Part shown: one piece after another, positions 1 through 12,164 of the stretch
Layout of the letters: each line of letters opens with the position of its first letter
Numbering within the stretch: position 1 is the first letter of the stretch
Source: Nephrocerus scutellatus
Lineage: Eukaryota > Arthropoda > Insecta > Diptera > Pipunculidae
Length of the DNA stretch: 64,000 nucleotides
Direction: 5' to 3'
NCBI GenBank assembly: GCA_947095585.1
Contig: OX352763.1
Span: 40,040,010-40,104,009, forward strand
Notes under the pieces: model-generated
The model's input: only the letters and a program-made list of their open reading frames with translations
Database searches by the model: none
What the model was told of the DNA's origin: nothing
Program-made: the position numbers and the translations under genes

Positions 1-990
1 CTCGCCAAGTCTCACAACCGTAGAAAAGGACTGAGATGTTACGAGAGCGCCATATATATGTCATAAGTCTTCTACCTCCTCGATGGTTATCACTCGATCG
101 TCCAAGCTTAGCGGCAGAGGAGTCATGATACCAGTTTCGATGCGCATCATTTTAGTTTTGCTCATGGTGATTTTCAATCCGACTTGTCTTGCATAGAGTT
201 TACGAATGAGATCCACGATTGTTTCCGGTACACCCAAATTTTGCGGGTCTGGATATAGTGTCAAAAGCTCGCTCAAAACCCACGAACAAAAGAAACAGCG
301 GTGACCTCCGTTGTACAGTCTGTTCAATAATAATCCGCAGTGTGTTGATGTGGTCCATACAGGATCGATTAGGCCTAAATCCGGCTTGTTTACGTCGGAG
401 AAGACTATTCACAGTTGGTGATATACGATCTAATATGAGAAAAGCCAAAAACCTTCGCAATTCCGTTGAGTACAGTAATTCCTCTCCAATTTTTACAGTC
501 ACTCAGGTCGCCTTTCTTGGGGATCATTATGATGACACCTTCTTTCCAACTGTCGGGAATTTTACGTGTTATCCACGCTTCGCAGATGATTGGTGATAGT
601 GTGCTTGCCATAACGCTTGAATTGCTTTTCAAAAGCTCCGCTGCCAGGTTATCTGGGCCTGGAGATTTGTTATTCTTCAACCGGTCTTTGAGCGGTGGTG
701 TTTGCTGAAAGCCTTCTCAAATTAGCTTGCGAATTGAAGAATATACACCGCGCATATCGTTACACTCTGCTGCATTCTCCGCTTCCGTAGCGATGTTGTT
801 TGTGAATTGCTCTCCATCAATATGCACCATCATTCTCACTTGGCGTTCCGCGTTATTATATTCCCTTCTTAGATGTTGCCTTTCCTGCTACGCACGCACG
901 CGGCTGATCCAGCCTGATTTTGATGGCTTTTCGATCCTCAATGCATCTCCAGGTTTCATCTGGCTCGTCTTACTCGTTACGATAGCATAC
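1..990 (-). pseudogene. LINE-D copy D1, RTE-like non-LTR retrotransposon pol fragment
   Basis: Broken reverse-transcriptase gene read on the minus strand. From about 980 down to 690 lies the linker between endonuclease and RT. From about 680 to 330 come the RT motifs KNNKSPGPD, PKKGDLSDCKNWRGITVLN and QAGFRPNRSCMDHINTLRI, then FVGFERAFDT. A short stretch with the conserved ending KLYAR follows, then a jump to the C-terminal signature SKTKMM...EEVEDL near 70-150, so the YADD block is missing. Several frameshifts and stops break it. The CKNWRGI type of RT is typical of APE-endonuclease LINEs close to the RTE group; the exact clade is inferred. The copy runs off the left edge of the window. Its upstream edge near 990 is approximate, and 990-1140 holds nothing I recognise. 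Confidence 0.8.
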
Positions 991-1141
991 AAAGAAGTCT
1001 TCGCATGGCCAGACGTTATTTTATGTAGAAATCCTAAATGTCAATCTGGTAGACGGTCAATAATGACCAAACCTGAATAGGCTCGAAAACGGTGTTTAAT
1101 AATGTACCAACCTATCTTTTAATGAAATAAAATTCTTATCT

Positions 1142-1170
1142 AACTAACTAACTAACTAACTATCTAACTA
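1142..1170. repeat. (TAAC)n microsatellite, left side of LINE-A insertion
   Basis: A run of TAAC units directly precedes the 5'-truncated end of LINE-A copy A1. The same motif reappears just after its poly(A) tail at about 3919-3942, so the element appears to have landed inside the microsatellite. Confidence 0.85.
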
Positions 1171-1172
1171 AT

Positions 1173-3830
1173 GTTGATGTTGCGTTTCAGCTTTTGCCTC
1201 AATTTAGCCAAAGTTCCAAACCGGAATTCAATTTCATTTGGCTCAAAGTTAAGGTACAAGAGCGCAACATCTACTACTGTTTCCTTTACAGAAGCCCCAA
1301 CTTAGACAGTGTTTCAACTCAGATTGAGTTTGATGCGCTGACTGATTCAATCTTAAGAATTGATAAAAAGCATGAAATCGTTATTGCGGGCGATTTTAAT
1401 GTACACAATTCTGGGTGGCTTCGCCATTCTGGCCAGATAACACTCGAAGGAAGGTGTGTTGAGTTATTTGCTGAGTTCAATCACCTTACTCAGCTTGTAA
1501 ATGAGCCTACCCGAATACCTGACATTGCATATCATTCCGCTAACACCCTTGACTTGTTCCTTACCTCTCGTCCTGAGAAATACTCCGTAAATGTATTATC
1601 GCCTCTAGGCTCGTCTGACCATTGTGTAGTATCAGCTAATTTCTCGTTAATAAACCACGTAGTTAGAGAAAAAACTCCCAAAATAATAGTATGGCATTAC
1701 GAGAAAGCCAATTGGGACGGCCTTAACAAATTCTTTGGGAGAACTAACTGGTCGCTATTTTTTCGTGATAGCAACGTGGATGCCGCCGCTGATGCAATCA
1801 CAAACATCATTCTTATTGGTATGAAAAAGTTTATCCCTTTCAGGAATAAATCTATCAAATCAAAGGAAGATGGATGGTATGACTTGAGCTGTAAAGAGGC
1901 TTCTAGGATTAGAGAGGTATGCTTTCGGTTTTACAAAGCAAATCCTATCGAGGAAAACCGAAAAAAGTTTAAACGAGCAAGAAATGATTGCAATGCCCAT
2001 CTTCGGCGAGTCAAATTCGCCTACGACCGAAAATTAAGGCAAAAAATACTACAATGTCCCAAAGGTAGTAAAAATTTTTGGTCTTTCGTGAAAAGAATCA
2101 AAAATACAGCCTCGTCGTCGATTCCAACGCTCATTTATAATGACATTCCAGTTGTCAGCTCTATAGACAAGGCAAATCTGTTTGCGGCGCATTTCGCAGC
2201 TAGGTCTACGCTTCCAGATTGTGCATTGCCGCCTCCTGCACCTCAGAATATTGAACACTCTATGGGACAGATATTTTTTCGTACTCGTGCAGTTGCTAGA
2301 GTTTTAAATGATCTCAACACTGACAAATCCGCTGGGCCAGATGGTATTTCTCCACTAGTTCTGAAGAGGTGTTCTTCCAAGCTGGCATTACCATTGCGTA
2401 AGCTTTTCCATCTATCCTACTCTTCTGGACTCTTCCCGAGAAGTTGGAAAACTGCATTTGTCCAGCCAATACCCAAAAAAGGCGAGCCGTCGTCTCCTTC
2501 TTCGTACCGACCCATAGCACTTACATCCATTCTTTCCAAGGTCATGGAAACGCTGATCAATTATCAGCTTAAGAAATATCTTGAAACCAACGAAATCCTT
2601 AGTGACCGGCAGTATGGATTTCGTGGGCAACGTTCTACTGGTGATTTGATGGTATATCTCACCGAACAGTGGAACCGATCTTTGCATCATTTTGGTGAAA
2701 GTAAAGCTGTTGCACTCGATATTTCGAAGGCATTTGACAGAGTTTGGCATCAAGCTCTTTTGTGTAAAATGCGTGCTTATGGTGTTGATGATAAATTACT
2801 TCATTGGATTAGAAGCTATCTTTTGGACCGCTCAATTCAAGTTGTTTTAGACGGTTTCAAGTCTGAAATACACCACATAAATGCTGGCGTTCCCCAGGGC
2901 TCTGTTCTGTCCCCGACACTCTTTCTCATTTTTATTAATGATCTCTTATCTGCGACTTCTAATCCAATTCACTCTTTCGCTGACGAAAGCACTCTCAGCT
3001 TCTCATATAAGTTTGAGGAACGTCCCTCTACCTCTGATGTGGAACTCTAACAACTTTGTATGTTAAGCTCGTTAAATTCTGACCTTGACAGCATAATACA
3101 ATGGGGAGAAATCAATCGAGTAGAATTTAACGCTTCCAAAACCCAATGCTGTCTCCTGTCGTCCAAGCGAATCCTTAACCCCATGCCATTATCCATGAAT
3201 GGCACTTGCATCGAGGAAACTGAAAATCTCGCAATTCTCGGTATGTGCGTTAACGACAAGCTTCGTTGGAATGACCACATATTTACCGTCGCCAAAAACG
3301 CTGCGAAATGTTTAGGTTTTCTAGCCCGGTGCAAGAAATATTTCACTCCCTCTGATCTGGCTACCATATACAAGGCTTTTATTCGCCCAAAACTTGAGTA
3401 CAATTGCCATATCTGGTCTGGTGCGCCTAAGACTATTTTGCATCAGCTAGATAGAATACAAAACCGCGCGATAAAACTTATCGGTGACGAAAATATAGCG
3501 AAATCAATAGATTCGCTTGAACACCGCAGGAAGGTTTCCTGCTTGTCACTGTTTTATCGCTTCTTCTACCAGCGGTGCTTAAGAGAAATAGCCAGCTGCA
3601 TGCCACCTCTCCTTGAATTCAACCGCAATACCCGTGGCGCTCAAAATGCTCATCAGTTTACCCTCAAGCCCATCTTCGGACGTACAGTTAAATTCAGGGA
3701 TTCGTTCTTCAGCCGTACAACACGTATGTGGAATGCTCTGCCAAGCTCTGTCTTCCCACCTCACTATGATCCACAGGCATTCAAAACACAAGCTCATAGA
3801 CTTCTCCTCTTTTCTCCTCCTCTTCCTTAA
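1173..3830 (+). pseudogene. LINE-A pol (endonuclease-reverse transcriptase) with one nonsense codon and a mutated catalytic motif
   Basis: One reading frame runs from the truncated 5' end to 3830, broken only by a single in-frame TAA at 3048-3050. The AP-type endonuclease part shows GDFNVHNSGW, a TLDLFLT strand and the SSDH signature. After a basic linker come the RT motifs: DKSAGPDGISP, PIPKKGEPSSPSSYRPIAL, RQYGFRGQRST, ALDISKAFDRVW and INAGVPQGSVLSPTLF. The metal-binding FADD box reads FADE at 2976-2987, so the second catalytic aspartate is replaced. The C-terminal LINE domain ends with RMWNALPSSVFP. No ATG begins the frame, as expected for a 5'-truncated copy. Both defects make it inactive, yet the rest is well kept, suggesting fairly recent death. 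Confidence 0.92.
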
Positions 3831-3902
3831 CGCCCACGCTGTGCCAAGCATATAGCCGAGCATTATAAGGGTGCGAACCCCTTGAAGCGTGCGCGAATTA
3901 TA
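3831..3902 (+). other. LINE-A 3' UTR stem-loop
   Basis: Just before the poly(A), CACGCT at 3835-3840 can pair with AGCGTG at 3886-3891, enclosing an inner stem AAGGG 3867-3871 with CCCTT 3879-3883. In the copy ending near 54030 the outer arms are CACGCG (53970-53975) and CGCGTG (54010-54015): both sides changed and pairing is kept. LINE RTs of stringent type recognise such 3' hairpins; that role here is inferred. Confidence 0.5.
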
Positions 3903-3944
3903 AAAAAAAAAAAAAAAACTAACAAACAAACTAACTAACTTAAA

Positions 3945-6118
3945 CGCAAAAAGTTCGTTGGGCTTTTTGCTGAGAACCCAAATCGTGGGTTTGTAAAGAG
4001 TTCTTATTATATTGGTCTCAAGAAACCATGCGCTCACTTCTAGTGCGCAAGTTAGTTAAGGGTATGCAGTTCTTCGAATAGGTGCGCTCTACTATCTTAA
4101 AGGTTGGATCTTCCTTTCATTTAGAAATTTTATTTAATTTAATTTTCTCGTTTGCTTATAAATTCCAGCTGGAAGGTTTATGTTAAGATATTACAGTATT
4201 TGCCAATATCAAGGAAATTATTTATAGAAAAGTTAAAATAAAATCATTTTTTAAAAGAACACGAACTTATCAAACAAAATCGATTTGAGCAACGGCTGAG
4301 TTTGCTTCACGTAGTCTTTCGTCGTTCGTGGAAAAACGATACCTTCCTTTTGTACAAGACAGAGATGTATTGAACCTGCTGGCTGGTTGAAATTATAATT
4401 CAAAACAGCGACGGCCAATGCGGTCGGCGGTGATATAAATCGATAAACACTCACCGCACAAAACTGTTAGCATATCGGAACAGCGCTCTGACTACAAAAA
4501 CAAAAAAACAAAAAAACACCAAAGATCGAAAAAGGGCAAAGCAACACAACACCAAAGTACGTGATCTGAAAAAGTGATTTTGCAAAATTTAGAAGAATTT
4601 ATTTTCTCCGCCTTGCAGTTGCCGAAATATCGGTAATTGGATCCTTGGATCCAACAAGAACGTGATAGAGGTAAAAGCCAGACGACGGCCACCAATGGGG
4701 ACCCCTCTCGCCAAAAGGTTCGGAAATATGCGATAACAAGCAAAAAACTGATGATTTGTGGTGAAGACTTAGTTAGAAGTTACGATCGAATGTTTAGAAA
4801 GAAACGAAGTAAAGACTCATCCTCCATCTTCTCTTTGCCATTTTTGCCTGGACATCACTCAACTCATCGCTTCGATGCGATGATTTGTAGATTGCGTCAA
4901 TTAACATAAAAATACAAGAGAAGCTTAGGTCGATAATTACCAAATAAACGGAACCGTTCTAGAGAAAAGCTTTAAGCAAAACAAACACTCGATTAATTGT
5001 TATGTTTTTGGTAGAAAGAAGGGTGTGCCCCGAGTGTAAAAATCGAAGGCGTCGCCTCTTATCTTGTACATCCTTTGGAGTTTCACCGAAGATATCATTA
5101 TTGTCTGCCTAATAAATTGTCCTAATGGGTTTGCAGAGGATTGTTTCTGGTCATGTAGTATCGAAGTTTCTTTAATTTCCTCCTTAAGTCCCAGGTTGTA
5201 CAGGAGGCAAACCAGGATGTTGCAGATGCTCATTGGAATAAATACTAATTGGAAGATGACTTTTTACTGTCGGTTAGTTCTGTATTAAGTTCGACAACTA
5301 ACCGCTAACTGCAACTGCACTAATTTAAGATAAGACAGTTTTTTCGTTTTTTCATATAACTTTATTTAAGTACAGCTTAGCTGGCTGACTGCGAGAGACT
5401 GCTCATCTCCATCACAAGCAGTAGCCGTTTTTGATGATTGTACATGTACATGTGTACATGGGTATATATATATATATATATATATATCTTACAAACTAAT
5501 ATACGAGTATATGAATATGAGTATGAAATATATAACAGACTTGTTTCGAGAAAAATAGTTATTAGAAAGCAATGACGTCTTCTTGTCTATGGGATTCCGA
5601 TACTTTTCAAAGACTCCTTTTATGTTTCAGCTCATACAATCGCAATAAACTCTTCCTTTCCCTTTATATTGTTAGTCAAAAAATCCCTTATCTTGACAAC
5701 GAGCGAATACCAATAGAAATTGATCTGTCATATATTTTGAATGGGATTTTTATCTTTAAAGTGACACTTCTCTTCTTTTTTTTTCTCGTGGAAGAGTAAG
5801 TCTGAAAAGTGCGGCGCTTTTTCGCTGTTATAGCTCGGAACTGTTAGGAGCTAGAAAGATAATGTATATACCGCTAGATAGAGGAAAGAATAGAGATTGA
5901 GGAAATATATTAATTGTTCTGATCAACTCAATATTTTAATGGATTTTTTTTTTAGTCACCGTCGCGATTTGTTCTTAACTTACATATCGACAGCTTATAA
6001 ACTGACAAAAGCTGCGAGGCGACGACCGCTTTATAAAAATACTTTTGTTTAGTTTTTATTTATTTTTAATAATTTCCGACCTTAAAATGGAGTGAAAGTG
6101 GAAAAATGAAAGAAATTG
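3945..6118. other. Unassigned A+T-rich interval
   Basis: No gene or recognisable transposon seen. It contains a (TA)n microsatellite at about 5463-5487, preceded by a short GTACATGTACATG palindromic stretch near 5444. A TATAAAT box at 4434-4440 lies upstream of mostly non-coding sequence, with no coding exon to go with it. A 90-codon open stretch at 4637-4909 lacks an ATG and any family resemblance I know. Confidence 0.5.
5463..5487. repeat. (TA)n microsatellite
   Basis: Uninterrupted alternating TA for about 25 bp. Confidence 0.9.
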
Positions 6119-6119
6119 A

Positions 6120-6546
6120 ACAAAAAAAAAACAACCCATAAATTTTAAAAATTTTCTTGTAAATTCTCTAATAACCAAAAGTGTATTGAATTCCACTATT
6201 AATGCTGAAAAATAAAAACACATGTGAATCTCTGCAACCCAGCAACAAAACAACCCCAATCGTAAAGCAAAGCAGCGCTGCTTACAGCGCACCAGCGAAC
6301 ACAGAACATAGTCATTATAATATGACATGATCTGATGCCACTTTATTGCAAAAAAAAATTGTATGGGAGCCCCCTGACCCCGCAGCCCGTTCACTGTCAA
6401 ATTTTAATAGAAAGTGTTGTCATCGGAAATACACATGTGTGCAAAGTTTGAATAAATTCGGGATTTAGTAAATGGGTTAAAAATTGATCACAAAATTCCA
6501 CCAGCTAGCTAGCTACGGGGACGCGAAGTTAATTTAGAGGAATTTA
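6120..6546 (-). mobile_element. HINE (Helentron-like non-autonomous element), minus orientation
   Basis: Read on the minus strand it starts near 6546 with a degenerate form of the AAATTCTCTATATTAACTTC terminus and a short CTAGC run in place of the usual CTGG run. The shared TTGTGATCAATTTTTAACCCA segment follows (differing by a base), and it ends near 6120 with AGAGAATTTAC, a hairpin-forming A/T stretch and ATGGGTTG followed by T. The same architecture recurs at 26326, 32090, 33548, 34035, 47593 and 53757. No coding capacity. Confidence 0.7.
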
Positions 6547-6584
6547 AAAAGGATTAATCAACTCTTAGTTTTATTTTCCTAATT

Positions 6585-7112
6585 TGCGCACGCTTGCACC
6601 TTTATAATACTAGGGTTAGAGCATCGTGGGAGTAAAGGTTTACATTGAGGAAAAAAGATAGAAGTCTATGAGCTGGTGTTTTGAATGCCTGCGGATTGTA
6701 GTGATGTTGTACGGCTAAAGAACGAATGTTTGAACTGAACTGTACGTCCAAAGATGGGATTGAGGGTAAAGTGGTAAGCGTTTAGTGCGCCACGAGTATT
6801 ACGGTTGAATTCATTGGGAGGTGGCTACTTCTCTTTAGCACCGCTGGTGGTTGTAGCCGTAAAACAGTGACAAGCAGGAAATGATCCCTTAGTGTTTAAG
6901 CGAATCTATTGATTATGTTTTCGATAAGGAGATAAGTTGTATCGCTCTGTTTTAAATTCTATTTAGCAGTTGCAAGGTAGCCTTAGGTGCACCTGACCTA
7001 TTTGCCCAGGTTAGGACGAATAAACGCCCTGTAGATTGTAGCCAGATTAGAGCGAGTGAAATATTTCTTGCACTGTCTGAGTACACCTAAACATATCGCA
7101 GAGTTACAAGGT
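6585..7112 (-). mobile_element. LINE-A copy A3, 3' fragment
   Basis: Minus-strand match to the last part of LINE-A pol and 3' UTR. The 3' terminus (GCGCAAATTA on the minus strand) lies at about 6585, and the complement of CCTGCTTGTCACTGTTTTACGG lies near 6860. The copy extends 5' to the AAATGTTTAGGT segment near 7100. Heavily mutated with no open frame. Confidence 0.75.
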
Positions 7113-7789
7113 AGGACTTGACGGTACGTTTCTTTGCATTAAAATGCTACGTGCACTGCAGGGTATAAAAATAGACCCCCCCCCCCTTCAATACGATATT
7201 TTTCTCGTAAAGAAATCACCCCTTTAAGTATTTGCCTAAAACTGATACACCTTGTATATCAGTCTTCTAGAACAATTTTTTTATTGCCGTCTTTGAGACG
7301 AGCTTAAGAAAAGTTTTCCTTGTCTTTGTGATCAAACCAATTTTCTTTCCATTACAGTGAACTTTAAACTTCTCCGGCGTGGACTTTGATTCAACTCTGA
7401 TTTTTCTTCATTCATAAGAATCATGAATTCCAAATAGGGTAGATTTAGGAACTCTGTTTTAAGATCAGTGGCCCATATGCATGCTAAAAAGCCATACGAG
7501 TACAATGATTAGAGGAGTGAAGGGAGATAATAAAAACAATTGATGAAGTTGTATCGTACGACACGATATATAACACAGCACAATCGTTGAGTTCACTGCC
7601 CAAAAAATTTCATGACTGTATAATTAATATGCTCTATAATATAGAATACTAGCAGTTAGTCCTGCACAGCTTCCCTAGTTTCACGTTTATTACAACGGCT
7701 CTAGTATAACCCTACTAATTGACTATGTCATTTTATTTTTGTTATAATTTACTTGCTTACTTATGTCTTATATCCCCTTGTGGGTCCTA
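7113..7789. other. Unassigned interval with an 11-base C run
   Basis: Nothing recognisable apart from an uninterrupted C run at 7176-7186. Confidence 0.5.
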
Positions 7790-9608
7790 GGGCCTCTACT
7801 ACGCCTACGCGCCATCGCGTGTGGTTCCTGGCAATGAGCTTCAGCTCTCTCCAACTCTTCCCCAATTACCGTGACTGCTCCTCAGCTGTTCTGTGCCGAG
7901 TATTTCTCGGACGACCCGTTCTTCTTCCATCCTGAAATAACGGGTTCCATTGCATTGCGTAGTTTGCTGTCGCCTTCTCGGAGTGTATGACCAATCTACT
8001 GCCACTTCCGTCGTTGGATGGTAAAGGTGTTCGTTAGAGATACGGTTAGGCCAGGAAACCCTTAAGATGTTCTGTAGGCACCTATTTGCGAACATTTGTG
8101 ATAGTAGCGGCAACAGCACATGTTCAACATTTGAATGGAACATTCGCAGCTTGGTGTTTAAGCTGATCGCATTGCTCGCCATATCATGGACATTATTCCA
8201 AACACAGATTTTACTTTGTCGATTCGGTTGACAATATCGTGTTCAGTTCCACCTTAGGTCGAGACAATACTCCCAAAATATTGAAAACTCTCTACTCTCT
8301 CTACCGGTTGTCCAGCAATGTTAACTTGAGTTACTAATCACCAACAAAAAAGTATTGGCGATAGAATGCAACCTTGTCGTACCCCACTTAGGATCTCGAA
8401 TTCCTCTGACAGCTTTCCTCTATGCAGCACATGACATTTAGAGCCATCATAGGTTGCTTTAATAATAGCTATTAGTTTATCGGGTATACTTCTCTGGCGC
8501 AAGTCGAGCCAGATAAACTGCCGGTTGACACTGGCAAACGGCTTCTCATGATCGACGAACAGCAGGTGCAGTGGTAACCGGAATTCAACGCACTGTTCAA
8601 TAATGATCCGCAGGGTGTTTATGTGGTCTACACAGGAGGATCCAGTGCGGAAACCTGCTTGTTCGGCATGGAGTGTATATTCCAGATTTTCCTTAATTCG
8701 CTCAAGTACTACTTTGGATATTACATTTGCAACTGCAGGAAGAACGCAAATACCTCTCCAGTTTTCGCACTCCATAAGAATACCTTTTTTAGGGAGCTTG
8801 ACAATCATTCCCTTCTTCCACTCGTCGGGGAAACTTTCTTCCTCCCAAGCTCTCTCTACAAGAGGATATAAAAGCTCTGCTGATGTCGTTGGAGCCTCAC
8901 GTATAGAAGCTCTGCGGGTATACCATCTAGTCCTACCGACTTGTTGTTCGTTAGTGCGATGATCGCGGTAGCGATCTCGTCTTTACTGGGAGTTCAGGTG
9001 CGAATTCGGGAAATTGTTACTTCCGGCAGCTCCGTTTGATTTGGGTGCATATCGTTAGCAAATACACGGTTAAGGACCGTAGAAAAATGCTCCTTCCATC
9101 GTTTGTGCTGATCCTCATCTGAAACGAGTACGGCACCATCTAGGTCTTTCACCTGATGTTGGCTAGAGTGGTGACCACCTGTCAGCTCTTTGGTGATTCT
9201 GCAAACAGTTTTACTATCGCAGCCGCTCGCTGCTTCCTCTGCTTCAAAGTCCAGGTTGTTAATATAGTAACGTTTGTCACGTCTTACACTACGCTGCACT
9301 TCTCTCATTTTGCTCCCATACTCTAGCTCGATCCTCGTTGCTGCTGGCTATCTACAATACGAGCTTTAAGAAGCTAACGTTCTTCAATCCGCCTCCAGGT
9401 ATCTTCGGTAAGCCCCGTGCTGTGCCTTGCCTGGCACCAACAATACTTTCCGCTCCAGATATAAAAACATTTTTCACAGCCTTCCAATGTTCCTGGATGA
9501 TTGTCGGCAGTGAGCTGCTGATTGCTTCCACTCCTTGCGATAAATGATCCCTTAATTGTTGGCGTACTGAGGGGATCTTTAGCCGGTCGATGTTATACCT
9601 AGGCATTC
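7790..9608 (-). pseudogene. LINE-D copy D2, RTE-like pol fragment lacking the YADD block
   Basis: Minus-strand pol remains in order. The pre-RT linker (RYNIDRLKIPSV) lies at about 9606-9350, and a second linker part with RRDKRYYINNLDFEAEEAA is near 9300-9000. The RT proper runs from 8808 to 8338 with PKKG..ECENWRGICVLP, QAGFRTGSSCVDHINTLRI, LLFVDHEKPF and GVRQGCILSPILF. Immediately after that motif the sequence jumps to GQPVERVESF near 8310, so the catalytic YADD segment is deleted. The C-terminal domain continues to about 7850 with LNTKLRMFHSNV and NRISNEHLYH. Multiple stops. Related to D1 at the left edge; clade assignment to the RTE neighbourhood is inferred. Confidence 0.82.
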
Positions 9609-9616
9609 GGATGATG

Positions 9617-9700
9617 TTATAATTTGCGCACGCGAATTATGCTTGGCACAACGTGAGCGTTAAGGAAAAGGATGAGAAAGGAGAAGATGTCTCACTCACA
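9617..9700 (-). mobile_element. LINE-A copy A4, extreme 5'-truncated tail
   Basis: Only the last 80 bases or so of LINE-A. The complement of GCGTGCGCAAATTATAAC is at the left, and the AACGCTCACGTTGTGCCAAGC segment reads on the minus strand. It abuts the 5' end of D2 within about 10 bases. Confidence 0.7.
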
Positions 9701-11688
9701 AAGTTGTTCTTAAAGTATTACGAGATATCATCACAAACAAAGACATAAACCATTGCAGTTTGTGCGAATCGTAAATGAAGTTATGTTAAAAGACATGACA
9801 TCAATTAACAAACAACACTTGCAATGGAAGTTTACTAGGCGTCCGTTTATTCGTAAACCGGGCTGCAGCAGACCCGTAACAAATAAATCATCACCTCGGA
9901 CTCCTCAGAATTTTAGATAAAAAAAATTAACAAAATTTTTAGATTAATGAGATTTGAAACTGATACTTTAGCGCGCTACCCATCATGCCAAACTACTTTC
10001 TGAAATTATAGGGTTTATATTTGATCACAATATATAGCTTAAGCTAAAGCTGTAATGCTTTAAACCATTTACTAAACAACAAGTAATGCATTAAGAAAAG
10101 CTCTCTTTCGTATCGCAGCTTTCGTTGCATGCTAAAAGTATACCCTTAATGCGCACGGAGAAGTATAACTTCAAAAATGTCTTTGACATTCGTGTAAACT
10201 GTTGCTTAGCTTGCTGGCAGACTCCGTCGTTCAACTTTAAAGACATAAGAAGAGCTGTTGCCTTTAGCAAATGATTTTGTTTCTCGTGGTATACAGAAAC
10301 CCGGAAGCACATTAACACATTGGCCACAGTAAAAATTGGCCAATATTTAACCAGCATAAATGATTTGGACTATGCACCTTTGTTAAAGTTCTTGGGAGCG
10401 ATTGAACCACTCATACCAGTCAGGAGTATCTCAAAATGTAGGCCGGCGCGATGTTCAATGTCTCGATTGAGCCGCAACTTAACGTCACCGTTAAACGCCG
10501 TGTGATCACCCGCGTTTTAGCATTAACCCATTCGTACATATGCAGATTTCAATGTAATATACTACAGACCACAGAGGTGTGATGCTTCGTTTTGTTTGCT
10601 TTTGTTGCGACCATAGACGCCCGCAGCAGAGGGTAAGAGCACAAAGCTGCATGATCAGTTCAGCGAATAATACCTTGCGACTGAGAGCGAAACTTCACAA
10701 ATCGTGCCAAGGGCTTGTATAAGTACATTGCACAAATCGCACTTATCAGCTGATATCATCTCTGCGAAGCGGGCAATTTCTGGCCGCGTTGGCTTTGTTT
10801 TTTTTTTGGCATACGATATTGCTTGCTTTTGCCCAACGATCAATAGGCAAATGCCACCCATTACGATCGACGGTTCGATTAGTTTAAATTACTGCGAGCG
10901 ATGGCGGAAAGGGCGCTATAAGTTTTACCACAGATATAGGAATTGAAGACCATCACCGCCATAATCCATAATCTAGCATTAAGGTGTTCACAGCAAGCAG
11001 ACAAGTCAAGCATTTTGGGAACCCGTCTGCAGACACTTTGAGCCTTTGCGTTGCGTGCGTTTACCGCTGACGTCTGCGCCGCCGCCGTCACTTAATGCTG
11101 GTGGGAAAGGCTTGGCCATTGTTCGATGTAATGCGAATGTGTGATGGTGTGCACCGGAGTCCATTGAGTATTGAAAATTATGAATACTCTGTGCGTAGTT
11201 TATATCCACTGACTGAGACTGAGAGCATTTTTCGATAAACGATCAGCTAGGATGATATTGGCGCCAGTTGAACGATGAGGTTACAGCTCTAGCAGCAAAT
11301 GAATCTGAAGGTTTTTTTTTTGATAAAAGGTATATTTTTCGAATTGCATTAAACTTTTGTTGGTTATGTTTGCGAATGCGTCTGTTTCTGCGCTTATTCT
11401 GTTGGATGTCTTCTTTCACAGAGAAACTAGCTATCAGTATAGTCTTGTAACTACATACCTTCTAGCTTTTAATGTGTGTTATTTCACGTTTGAAACTCGA
11501 TTTGTCACCCATCCATTTTTTTATTAACAGGTTGTCCAGTTTGTTACTCTGCAAGTAATTAGTTTCCTCTCGGTCAAGCTTTTTTAACTACAACATGTCT
11601 ATGGGAGCTCACATAGACCACAACGAGGATCCTAACTACCTTTATAGCTGTATCATAATATCAATGAGTATCATACACACTATCAATT
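9701..11688. other. Unassigned interval
   Basis: No gene, RNA or transposon recognised. Short open stretches occur on both strands, such as 10091-10357 and 10655-10861 on the minus strand, but they lack family resemblance and have no supporting context. Confidence 0.5.
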
Positions 11689-11689
11689 T

Positions 11690-12065
11690 TAGCTCTTCAA
11701 CCGGGATCCATAGTCCTGGTCATCCACAAAAAATCGTTCCTCCGATTTGTATTTCAAGTTGATTCCATCCAGGTTGTATCCTAAACTCTGGGCGTCCTGA
11801 TATATGGCATCCTTTACACATCTGCCACACATTACAAATTCTGAGCAGGCTTCTCCGTCAGCCTCATTTTGTGATCGAACGGCACCCTTTGTAGAACGAT
11901 ATCTACCGATATTAAAAAGTCTCTGGAATTGTCCTTCTTCACATACGGGGGCAACAATTCTGTTTCTATTTCTTTCTTTTCTATTGAACGTGACAGAGTT
12001 TGGAGTATTTTCTGCTAAGCGCAATAGTATAACCATTGTTTTATAAACCAGCTTTGATGCTTTAG
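11690..12065 (-). pseudogene. LINE-C copy C1, diverged C-terminal fragment
   Basis: On the minus strand a 115-codon stretch contains VAPVCEEGQFQRLFN, matching the GPLCEEGRFRRLYYDEI segment of the better LINE-C copy at 58.4 kb. It also has YQDAQSLGYNLDGI and ends DDQDYGSRL, matching the C-terminus there. The middle has drifted out of recognition. It is the end of an RTE-like pol after the RT domain. Confidence 0.6.
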
Positions 12066-12164
12066 CTGTAATAGATTCTGGACTCTTCTTTGCAGACTAT
12101 AGTAGGATTAGTTCGCTTTAAACATATATACATGTTTTTCTGGCTCCGTGCTCCACTATGCTCT

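Larger units (their letters stand above)
1171..3918 (+). mobile_element. LINE-A copy A1, CR1/jockey-group non-LTR retrotransposon, 5' truncated
   Basis: The most complete LINE-A copy. It starts abruptly within the endonuclease domain at about 1171, carries the rest of pol to 3830, has a short 3' UTR with a predicted stem-loop at 3835-3891, and ends in a run of 17 A at about 3902-3918. Abrupt 5' truncation plus a poly(A) tail is the classic product of target-primed reverse transcription. Copies or fragments recur at 6585-7112, 9617-9700, 12703-15445, 35037-35556, 39300-39350, 39505-40250, 43008-43395, 43412-43680 and 53478-54030. The clade is inferred from RT motifs of the kind usually annotated as mobile element jockey. 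Confidence 0.9.

Noticed and set aside
4434..4470. TATA-type promoter (TATAAAT)
   Set aside because: No coding or transcript evidence downstream; such heptamers are common in A+T-rich DNA.
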